Shown here: one piece after another, positions 27,701 through 37,830 of the stretch
How positions within the stretch are numbered: the first letter of the stretch is position 1
How the letters are laid out: each line of letters begins with the position of its first letter
Source: Cinclus cinclus
Lineage: Eukaryota; Chordata; Aves; Passeriformes; Cinclidae
DNA length: 64,000 bases
Assembly (NCBI RefSeq): GCF_963662255.1
Contig: NC_085046.1
Location: forward strand, 22,525,620-22,589,619
Direction of reading: 5' to 3'
Notes under the pieces: model-generated
Database searches by the model: none
Seen by the model: the letters and a program-made list of their open reading frames with translations, nothing else
Told to the model about the DNA's origin: nothing
Position numbers and translations under genes: made by a program

Positions 27701-29279
27701 TTGCTCACAAAGTCCTGGCAAGTGCAACTTTCAATGCCTCTTCAGAGATGTATTATCACACTATGTTTCCCTTCTGGCTTCTGAAGACACTCTGCATAGT
27801 TTCAATGATCCTGAATGTAAATCCAAACACTGTATAGAAAACCCTACTGTTCTCCTTCCCCTCCTACTTCTCAGATAAATAGGATAAAAAAGGTGCTTAA
27901 GGTTCTCCTCTGATGGGACCTGTCAGTCACCACACTTTCAAAGGTGACCCTTGTTTCATAAGTATCTCTGTTTAGGAGACTACTTCAAGATTTGGAGTTA
28001 TTTTTTTATGCCATTCTTACAGATTGTGGTCCGTACATGCTGATGTCAAGGCATTTTTCCTGAATAAAAGCTTACAGAAATTAGATTGTTTCCTTATGCC
28101 AAAGGACATTTAGCATCGTCTAGCCCATTTCATTGTACTTCACTATTCATCTACAACTGTGGTTCTCATTTATATAATCTTCCTGTGTGGCCTCTCCCAT
28201 GCTTCCTTACATGGTTGCTATCACATGCCCGCCAAGCTGGGCTCTACTGGAGGGCTGGTGCTAATGGAGTTGAACACTTTCTGTCATCCAGTGGTACATT
28301 GGCCCTGAAAATGAGAATATGGATTGCTTAGGAAAAAAATATCTGACTGATTATTTTTAGTTTACTCTTCTGCTGCACTGGGTGAATCAGCTTGCAAAAG
28401 GCATGATTACTGCTGAGCAAGAACAATGAAGAAGTATTATTTGTGTGCAGACTTCCCCACAGACTCTATCTTTGACGCCAGCTTAAAATGTTCCCGGCCA
28501 GTGATGCATGGAAAATGTTCAGAATGCAGCAGACAGTTCTAAAAACACCAGAACCAATCACCTGGGAAACAAGAAAAACAGAAAGTCAAGTCAAAAAGTA
28601 TTTCAGCTATTGAACAAACACCACCCACCTCTAAGCGAGTGGCTAGCAGCCTGAAGCAATATGTGTTAATCATTTTTAAGAGTTCCAATTTTTTTTTAAT
28701 ATAAGGGAGAGAATCATTTCCTCTCATATTCTGCGTGTGATGTTTAAAATCTGCTGTGCAATAGTAAAACTTACAGACTCCATCCCATGTTATTCAATAT
28801 AATTTTTAAGTTGATGTTGAAATGTGTTTGAGAATCAAGTAGGATAGAAATAAGAATTAATTTAACTTGATAGAAAAACTCAAACCTTAGGCTCAAAATT
28901 GAGAACAAATGAGAGGTGTGCTTCTCATACTTTGCCCTTAGTCCCAGGGAATCTGAAGCCCTGCTAAATAATCAGTAACAGGTATTGCAGTTCTGGAAAT
29001 TCAAACCTAAGACTGAGGAGAACATAAGAAGGCAAAGCCTGAGTTATTTCAAATGTTACCTACAGAGCCAGTTACAGCTCCATTTCTTAGACTGCTTCAG
29101 GAAAACATTTCAAGTAATAGTATTAATTAGCATTCTTTTAAAATAGAAGTTTCAAATTCTGTACAGAACAGGTCCAGAGAGAGGGGTCCTTAGTGTGAAT
29201 GCTTCAGTTTGCCTGATGCAAACATTCATGGAACATTAAAATATCTGTTTGACATTCCATACAAGTAATCAGCTGAAGA
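24721..29279. other. Unassigned DNA
   Basis: No gene or identifiable repeat. The moderately GC-richer interval 25950-26420 opens several overlapping frames of 60-95 codons on both strands, which is a sign of chance openness. Nothing indicates an RNA gene. Confidence 0.5.
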
Positions 29280-30080
29280 GATGAAACTGGTGTCGGGCTA
29301 CTGCACGGGCACTGAGAAAACTGTCTATCAGTGTACCATGCTTGCCTAAAGGCTCTCTTGATACTGACTAGGTAAAGGTGTTTGGGTGCCTTAGAGCACC
29401 TTTCCTTATGGGAAAGAAGAGAAAACCGCTGGCCGTGGGAAGGAAAAGGATGTTGTACATCTCAGATCTGGGAGTGGAAAACGTATTTGGGGTGAGTTTA
29501 TGTTTTTCTGTTATCGTAGACAGAACGTAGTCTCAAGAGTGATTTGTATGCATCTGCATGACCATGTATGGCCAAAGTTTTAAATCATTAGTTTCATTCC
29601 TGAGCGCCTCTGATTCTGGTATTTTGGGGGCAGTGGAGAGATTGTAAGTATTGAGCCCGTCTGATAATTAGGCTCCTAAGAAAACCATTCATTTGAATTT
29701 CCCAGAATGGAGGCACCTAAAAATCATGGCACTTACGGAAAATGTATTTTTAAATGTATAACAACTGTGTTTTGGTTTATTTCAAAATGTGTGTACAAAT
29801 CACAGTAGAGAAGTACCCCTTCATTAACACCAGCAAAAGTAATGATAATAAACCTTTGGTGCTGTTTCTGAAAGGGAATTGCTCAAGGTTAAGAGAGGTA
29901 ACCTTTGAACTGGTGTATGTTTTCAAACCAGAAAGATTAAAAGGTGAAAGTTGAAAAGTATATGTTTTAAATGGCACCAGATGGCCGTGGGCTGAGTTCA
30001 AACTGCTGTGCAGTTAAAGCATGTGGACTCGCCGGGACCCCACGGGTGAATTACAGCCTCTGTGTACACTGAGGGTCTCC
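29280..30080. other. Unique AT-rich block, possible conserved non-coding element
   Basis: This block has more CpGs than its surroundings and several transcription-factor-like words (TGATAATTAGG, CAGATGG E-box type, GATAAT). It contains no recognisable repeat. A 29-codon ATG frame at about 29410-29496 runs into a GGGTGAGT donor-like sequence, but there is no acceptor or conserved peptide. Calling it a regulatory element is inference only. Confidence 0.2.
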
Positions 30081-30245
30081 ATTATCTGGCATATACCTAT
30101 GCCTACTCAGTATTCAGCCAGGGACAACTCTTCTTTCTTAATGACTGTTGGATGAATAGGTCTAATTATTCATCCATGAAAGCCATTCCCAGGGCCTGGG
30201 ATGGGAACTGAGTGCATATCAGAAGACAGAGATTTGTCCAAAGGC

Positions 30246-30426
30246 CAATGGTTTTCAACTTTTTTTGATTTGTGGACCCCTTACTAATTCACTTGGAGAA
30301 GTGGAAACCCCAGCGAAAATTAACACATGTGTATTGCTATAGAGTATTTATGAGCTTAGGTTCCACAGACACCTTTTGTAAACAATTTCAAAGTTCTCTG
30401 CAGACCCCAGACTGAGACCATCTCTG
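30246..30426. mobile_element. Short non-autonomous hAT-like DNA transposon remnant
   Basis: The left end reads CAATGGTTTTCAAC and continues to TTTGTGGACCCC. The right end, read on the minus strand, is CAGAGATGGTCTCAGTCT and continues to GGGGTCTGCAGAG. The two ends therefore form diverged terminal inverted repeats of the CAGNGGTTCTCAAC type, with a GTGGACCCC/CAGACCCC inner match, which is typical of Charlie-like hAT elements. Total length is about 181 bp, so no transposase can be encoded. The expected 8-bp target-site duplication is not clear (CCAAAGGC on the left, an A-rich flank on the right), consistent with great age. Confidence 0.6.
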
Positions 30427-33400
30427 AAAAAAAGCCTCTTTCACATTCCATCTAGTTCTTCCTCTGCAAAACCTAGTAGTTTACCTTAAAAAAAAAATCC
30501 TCTCCCAGTTTAACTACTACTAAAATGAATGCAGCTGTACAGATTTGACTTTACCTTGCACGCTGATTTGAAGGTTAACCTAATTTATTTTGCTTTTTAG
30601 TTCTCACATTTATATGTCAGCAGATATTTGGTTTGCTTCCTCCTGCTCTCTTCGGTCATTTTTCTCTAAGACAGCTGTGCAAAACTAGCTGTAAATTATA
30701 CAGTAATCACGTTTTTTCTGGACTTATGGTGTGGCATTATCTTATCAGCTTGTTATCTAATCTGAAATAATCTTTTTCCATATGGGAAGCATTCCATATG
30801 TTGATCAATTAGATTTATTACCTATTAAATTGACAGTTAACTTGGAATAATAATCACAATGAGAAATCCAGATTTTATGCTATGTGGCCTCAATTCTTTC
30901 CAGATCAGTCTTAATTTTCTGGTTTCTTACAGTCTTATCCTAGCTTAGGCTGCTAAAGACGTCGTCTCCATCTGCTGCAGCGACCCCTTAAAATATGAAG
31001 AAGTCTCTCAGTCAAAACTGAGAGTAAAGAGCAGCATTCTTACAAGCTCAGCAAGGTATTATACTTTTTTAAATATTCTTTTTTTTGTCTCCCTGCTTAT
31101 TTAATTTTTGTGATTCTTTGCAAGAACATTGAAAGGAGTCAACTTGTATCACCATGTTTGTATCTCAGGCAACAACAAAGTCTTTGAGCATTGTGGGAAT
31201 ATAAATATTAAAGAAGGAGAAGAATTATTCCTAGTATGAGGGTCTTTTTAAAAAAATCTGTCTGTGCTCTCCATCACTTCTCTGATATGATAGGGTTCAC
31301 TAGCAGGTGAACAATGCAATGTGAAGCCATAAAAGCAGCAAAACTTTCATTTCATAAAAATCAAATTTGTTGAGAGGAAAGCTGTGGCCTTATTCAGAAA
31401 ACAACACAGATAGAAAGAATTATTATTTCTTGTAAAATGATAAAATCTGCAAGTTTAGAAGTGGAAATTTTAGACCTCAAAAACCTCACATTATTCATGA
31501 AATTAAAGGTGTTTTCCCATTGTTTTGCACAGCTCTTCAATTCCTAGGAGCATTTTGTAGTACATGCATCAGGCTTGCATGTTTCATAGTCATATCAAAT
31601 TGTTCCCTATATTTTACCAGCCTGTGTATTAATTTCACCAGTTCCTGTCACATAGAATTAAAATAAAGTAAGGAATTCTATTTGTAGGTAGAATTTTTGG
31701 CAGCCCAAAGTAATCCTTACTTTTGTATTTGCATAGAAGTATGGTTATTGTCACATGTCTAAACAATCTGATTTTAACGCTTCCCCTCTCCCATTAATAA
31801 AATTACTTTGGTAAATCCACTTACTTTGCTTTCAGATGTTCTATGACAAGAATTTTAATGCTATAGTGAAGCATGAATTGAGCCATAAGTGACTTGTTTC
31901 TGAGCAGTTCAGGGTTTTTCTGTGTTCTATTCACTGTGTTCTACATGCCGGTGTAATGGAAAGTGTTTTCTGCATGCCTTTCAGATAAATTACTTTTATT
32001 GATCGTAGGAGATATATGTACCCATAGAAATCCTACAACTAGTTTTTGTTATTCTTCTAAGAAATGTTCTGACACACATACAGAAAAAAAAAACACAAAA
32101 ACACACAAAACAAGGATGACAACAAGAGCAACAACAAAATCAATTTTAAGCAGCCAAATAATTAAAATCACAGTTATAAATAAATCCCTAACTTCATTAT
32201 GATTTGAACTTGTATCAGTGTTTGTACTGGGGGTAAACCTGAAATAACTCCCCTGAAATGGAGTTTCATACCCAAAATAAAACCACAGTTAAGATCTTAA
32301 TCTATCCCTGTATTTCACAGTACAGAGGTGAAGATATGTATGATACATATTTTCATATGATTTTATGTACTGGAACACTTCAAGCTAGATAATATTTTAT
32401 ATATTGTGTTATTCACCTATTCCCTATAGAATTTATTATCTAATTCTGTCTTTTGAAGAAGGAAAAGGCTTATGCCTTAAGATTAAAATAACTTGTGTAG
32501 AATAGTAATCAGAGAGTTTAGCTAAAGTTAGCATGCATATCACAAATGTAGTTTCAAGGTTATCCAAAAACTGAATAGAGCTAGATTTCATTATCTGACC
32601 TTCTAAAGAAATCAGCTATGCTAAAAAGGATAGCAACATCGAAATCTATTGTCAAACTCTTTTTTGCACAACTATATTGCTAAAACATCTAAGATTGTTT
32701 TGAAACAGAATATGCTTTAAAACTTGTACAACTTAATTTTTTTATGTATGCAAATGAAGACAGACTTGTAAGCAAGCTGTCATTTACTGGTAGGTAAATC
32801 CTAGACACCTGCTATGTTGAACTCACTGGCATGAACATTAGGCAAACTGCTCCCCAAGGCTATATAAATGTGTTTGCTTCCTTTTGTTAAAAGAAAACCA
32901 TTTTATGCAGCTGAAGAGAGAGATTTTATACAGCATCTGGTGACACTTCATGTAAATGCTTTAATTATTTTAGTACTTCATGGCTGCATCAACATACCTT
33001 GATGCAAGCAAAGCAAGACAACGTGCTTTCCAAGGCTTCTACAGCTTCAGGTTCACAAGAGGACCGTACTGAAAGTCCTCCTTGCAAAACTGTGTGCAGG
33101 ATATTAGAATAACTAAGTTAAGAAAATGATTGGTCACTGCATTTTAAAATCCCTGCCCAGAGCTTCTTTGATTTTTTTCCTGGTTCCTGCACATCTGTAC
33201 TGTGGCAAATTTCCAGTATACCCACGTCAGACTGCAGTACCTCCTTGATGCTGTCAGTTTGCCACAGAAGCTTCTGGCAAAAGCTTTATAGCTCCGTGTG
33301 TCTCCCTCATGCAACACCTACACTTCCAGAGCAACAGATAGAACTGTGACACTTCAGATGCATGAGAACAAGTGGTGGCAAATAAAAGGTGATTTTTCTA

Positions 33401-33795
33401 CCTTGCATACTTTCCACCTCACCTACTTCTCCACAAGATGTATAGAAGACAAACATTTCACATGTTATGAGGACATAAGGGGTAGCTATAACTGAAATTT
33501 GCTTCACCACTGTTGCAGAGGCCCTGAAATTTTCGGCTTGGAACAGCCCATTCCATTTCACATGGAACCTGATAGTACCAAAATTCATATTGATTTTTAA
33601 TTCATATTCTAATGGACACACACCAATATCAAAACTTAGCTATCATCATGGACCCCTCGATTTATGTGCATGTGTTGCCTGTTAGATTAACCTGAATTTT
33701 CAGTCACACAAGTTTGAAGCCAAATCAATTGGCATTACAACAAAACAGTTAAACTATTGATCGAAAATGCTAAAAAAAGTGAAGTAAACACAATG
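30427..33795. other. AT-rich unique DNA, partly CNE-like
   Basis: No gene or repeat family recognised. At 30600-30960 there is a run of homeodomain-like words (TTGATCAATTAG, ATTAAATTGACAGTTAA) in a very AT-rich context. At about 32940-33000 there are TAAATGC/TTAATTA-type words. Either could be a developmental enhancer core, but this is texture only. The word ATATGTATGATACATATTT at 32334-32352 repeats one at 24017. An A/C-rich stretch lies at about 32083-32112. Confidence 0.35.
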
Positions 33796-34195
33796 ACAGA
33801 ATCACAAAATCATTGAGTCTGGAAAGGATCTCTGCAGGTCATCTGGTTGAAGCCCTCTGCTCAGAGCAGGGGCAGATAGAGCGAGTTCATCAGGATTATG
33901 TCTAATTGGGCTTTGGAGATGCCCAGAGATGGAAACATCCCAACCCCTCTCAGAAACAAGTTCCACTGTTTGATCACCCTCACAGAAAAAAAGAAGTGTT
34001 GCTTCTTGACATCCATGTCACTTGCCTCAACTCAGCTCCAGGTGAGCTTTGGCTTTCCTAGCCCCATACCAACACACCTAGATAGTGTCTCTATGCGCCT
34101 CCTTGAAAATCCAACTCTGGTTCCATTGTTTGTAAAATTTCTTTTTGAATTTCATCAGGAGCTCCTTGTTCATCCATGCAAGCCTCCTTGATTTC
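33796..34195 (-). mobile_element. CR1 LINE fragment, internally deleted
   Basis: CR1 runs on the minus strand, with its 3' end at 33796 (plus-strand ACAGAATCACAAAATCATT, the usual CR1 terminus). Reading leftward from 34195, the translation first gives RLAWMNKELLMKF, then in the same region GARKAKAHLEL. These are hallmarks of the linker between the endonuclease and reverse-transcriptase domains of CR1 ORF2. Within about 30 bases it switches to FFFSVRVIKQWN and a stop, the C-terminal end of ORF2, followed by the 3' UTR. Nearly all of the reverse transcriptase is therefore missing. Stops and frame shifts occur in the linker. The copy is dead; the right edge is approximate. Confidence 0.85.
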
Positions 34196-34859
34196 CACTC
34201 ACTGAGTTGGACCACTCTTATGTTTGGTGGATCCTTGACAAGTAGCCCTGTCCCAACAGCTTCAAACACTGGGATTAATCTCTTCTTCAAACTGCCATTT
34301 CACTATTTCTCTGAGATGTTACTTAGCTATGACAGATGGCAATGGATCATGTCTCGCCTCTGCTGGAGGTTGTATTTCAGATCATGTTTTCTGAGGCTGC
34401 AGTCAGACTCAATAACCAAGTAAGCAGCTAAGTAGGTCTTTGTCTCTAATGCCATCTTGCAAAGCAGATTTATAACATTAATTGAGGATGTGAAGGAAGG
34501 AAAGAAAGGCAAACATTCAAAACTTCAGCACCTCTCAAGGGTGCATTCTCTGTCCAAGATGGATCCCTTCCCACCTCTCTTGCCTTTCTTTTGCTTTATC
34601 CTTATCTCTGGCCCTTGGGAGTGCAGGTTTAAGATACACATGAAGTATGAATCCCTCTTCCCTGATACCTAGCATCAGATTTCTTCTTCCCACAGCCTCT
34701 TGGAAACCTACCTGAGTTTACATTCCAAAACCACTCCTTAATTAGCACATTCTTGCAGCTCCACTGGATTTCTTGCTCTTTTCAACAATTCAAGACATTG
34801 CAGTAGTTTTTTAATGATATATCAGAATTGTTAATTTTCCATACCTCTCAATAGCTTTC
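34196..34859. other. Unassigned DNA beside CR1
   Basis: No gene recognised. The first part may be the further-degraded 5' part of the neighbouring CR1 copy, but I cannot align it by eye. Open frames of 61-92 codons have no recognisable content. Confidence 0.4.
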
Positions 34860-35270
34860 ATAATATCTAGGTCACTGTGAGTTTTTGATATGTGACCTCT
34901 TAATAAGGAAGATGGCTAATATGGCATTTAAGTACTTTGTCAATGTAACTGTCTGGAAATTGTCATGCATAGTGACCCATTACTTGGGTGAAGGCAAAAC
35001 ATGACTCTGGTGTTAAACGAATAAAAGTCCTAACTCTCCATCTCAGAATGGCTCTTTATTGGGTTGCTTAATCAAAATCCAAATACATGATTTTTAATAC
35101 ATTAATTTTCTCTAATTTTACATCAAAGGGCCTTTCTGAATGCTATTAATTGTCTTTGAAGGCATTACATGATTCGGCTAAGTAAGCCACAGTTTTGCTA
35201 TATTCATTTAACTAGAGAAGTGTGTCAAAAAAGCAAAGAAAAGAAAATGGGATTATGAATATTTTTTTAG
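34860..35270. other. Possible conserved non-coding element
   Basis: AT-rich, apparently single-copy sequence with several developmental-factor-like words close together: TCATGCATAGTGACCC, CATCAAAGGGCC (TCF/LEF-like ATCAAAG), GCTATTAATTGTC (homeodomain-like) and TTACATGATTCGGC. No open frame of note. The call rests only on word content and the absence of repeats. Confidence 0.2.
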
Positions 35271-37741
35271 ATGACTGACATGTTTACTATTGAAATTCAT
35301 TGCATCTCTGATTTTTGTGACTGTTAGCTTATAAATATCTAATGTTTTCATTTCTTATGGCTTTATTACTAATCTCTCAATATTTGTTTTTCCTCTAAGC
35401 TCTGCTCTAAATGTTGCAGAACTGCTGGCAAATCCCCACTTTTCAGAAAAAAACAAAAACCACACATCTATTTTGCATTGTCTCAGAAGTCTTATTATTT
35501 ATAATTTTTAATAGTATGATTTTTAAATCTGTCTTGTGACAATGAGGATGTGGGGGTTTTTAAAGTCCAAAACACTCCTTCGATATGTGACCTCATCTTA
35601 AATAGTACTTGTTAAAGAGTTAACCACAGATGAATTAATCATGGTAATAATAGAAGTATTATCATAGCACTTTTGAATACTAATCACAGGTCAGGTTGTC
35701 ATTATGTGAGCACACAGTGTAAGGATGGTCTCTCCTCTGAAAACCTTAATCTATAAGACTATGACACAGATGGATTAAAGCAGAAGTAAAAGGCAGCAGT
35801 GAAATAGTGGTGGTGAGTGTGGTAGGGACAACAGCAACAGCATCACAATTTGTAAATTTTGTAGGCATCCACAGAGAAAAATTCTAAGGTGCAAAAAAGA
35901 AGGAAAAGGAAGGGGAGAAAAAGGTTCTAATAAATAAAATAATTTGGATGTACAAATGAACTCAAATTCAAGAGAAAAAAGGGAAAATATGATAATTCCC
36001 CTGTTAAATGATTCCCATTTGGGCCTGTAGACCAAATGTTCCATGTTCCTCCTATAGGACAGAATAAAATCTTGGATGTTGATTGCACAGCTGCAATCTC
36101 ATGGCAAATCCCCTGGATTCAGAGCTAGGACATCTTGACATTTGTCCCATCTTTAGAGTCTTAGAGGAATTTTACTCTCCTGAGCTTGTGAAAGGCTTCT
36201 GAGTTCCGGGGCTTTTCATGGCTTGTCTCCTGATGGTATAAAATGAAAAACAATTTCCTGCCTTTTGCTTCATGAAGCAATATCAGAATCTTCAAACCGT
36301 TCTGGAGTTGCTCCTTACTGTAAAGATGAACCATCCTTGAGAGGTGGCTACTGTGTTCTCTACGTGTCTGCATGACTGTTTCAATTGAATGATATCCCAC
36401 TGGTTTTCCCCATAAAGAACCTTCAATATGCTGCATAGCATACTAATTAAATGGGATTTATCATCAATTAACCAGAACTATACAACTTCTGTGTGGGTAC
36501 TTGTCCATCTTGCCCAGGAGTGAGTATCTGAGGAAACCTGAGTGTCTCTGTCTCCTTGCCGTGAAAATGGCCCAGGCATTCCCAGTACAGCCTCCACACC
36601 ATTTGCTCATTTCTGTTTTGCTTCCACATTCAGTCCTTCCTTTTCTGGCACTACAGCAGTGTTGAACAGCAGCCATTGAGGGCTCCAGACAGATTTTTCT
36701 CAGTGAAATACCTTCTATGGGGTAGAAAGCCAGGGAAAAAGGAGCAGCAAATGGACCAGCTTTGTATGGTCCTCCCCAGTGCCCTCACCTGCACACAAGA
36801 CCATCACTTTACCTGCCATCAAAGCACACCAGTTCTGGATGCAGAAATACCAGCATTTGGGCTCTAGTACCAGTCTCCAAGCTTCTGGGCCAGCTTTGGG
36901 AATGTGCTTTTAATATTCATTATTCACTTTGTCTGCTACAGATGTTCACAGTGCAATTATTATAATGCTTTGCACATGTGGTGTTATGAAATGTGTGCCT
37001 TTAAAGTCATGCCAGTTTTTTTTTTCCTGTAACCCAAATATGTTATTTCTACCTATGTTCCAGTTACTTAGTTTACAACACATATAAAAAAGAACACAAA
37101 AAACTCTATTATAAAGATTAAACTAACAACTATGAAACCAAAAGAGAGAAGACCCATTTTCTTCATAAAATAAGAGGATTTTTCATTTGCATGCTTGGAT
37201 TTTTGTGGTTGTTGTTGTTGTTGTGCTTCTGCTTCTCAACGCAGACACAGATACTTACCTAAACATCTATCTGACTAAAAAAATACATGCACATAAGGAC
37301 AATTCCTACTGTATGGAAGGAAATTGCTCCTTAGCTGGGAAGCCATCCTCTATCCAAACACTCATCTCCAGCAAATGATATTCTTGTATTAATCACCTTC
37401 AAGCTTAACCATTTTAGTGTATTGTACTCTAGGATAAATCTTCATCCCTAGGTCTGAAAACAGTCAGTCATCAAAGGGTCACTGGGCCTCATCAGTCCTT
37501 TTTGGTTTCTCACTTAGCATGGTATACAGTTAAAGTAGATTGTAGCTGGATGCTATTTGAGGACCTTGGTGGCTCTGAAACTGTGGGATCTCTTGGGATA
37601 GCAATGCCTTCCTGAAAAGATTAAATGTTCAATTTACCAATGTGGGAACGCATGGACAGCCTGAATACATGTCTTACACCAGGGTCAGGCATAGACCCCT
37701 TGAAACAGAAACTAATTGCTGCAGGCCTCATTGCATTTCAG
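35271..37741. other. Unassigned DNA
   Basis: No gene. An A/G-rich segment occurs at 35880-35990. A (GTT)n microsatellite of about 19 bases lies at 37205-37223; the short open frame across it merely translates GTT to Val and Leu. The rest has no recognisable repeat. Confidence 0.5.
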
Positions 37742-37830
37742 GCTATCCAGTCTGTCCAGATTCCTCCTTAGAACCTTCCTATCCTCAAGCAGAACAACAC
37801 GCCTAATTTGGTGTCATCTGCAAGGTGGCT
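37742..37830 (-). mobile_element. CR1 LINE reverse-transcriptase scrap
   Basis: On the minus strand the translation gives LADDTKLGVLFCLRIGRF, then an in-frame stop, then GGIWTDW. This matches the catalytic RT motif of CR1 ORF2 ((F/Y)ADDTKLGG...) and the following segment in which the protein normally reads like RDLDRLDRW. The two catalytic aspartates are still encoded. Only about 30 codons survive; both flanks fail to match CR1. The element is a dead, truncated fragment. Confidence 0.7.

Noticed and set aside
29410..29496. ATG frame beginning MGKKRKPL running into a GGGTGAGT donor-like site
   Set aside because: An in-frame stop lies shortly upstream, there is no convincing acceptor or promoter, and the 29 residues match nothing I know. 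A donor-like hexamer alone is common by chance.
33898..34423. Overlapping frames of 70-97 codons on both strands
   Set aside because: Most of the region is the dead CR1 copy or its edge; the plus-strand frames are antisense to CR1 and meaningless as genes.
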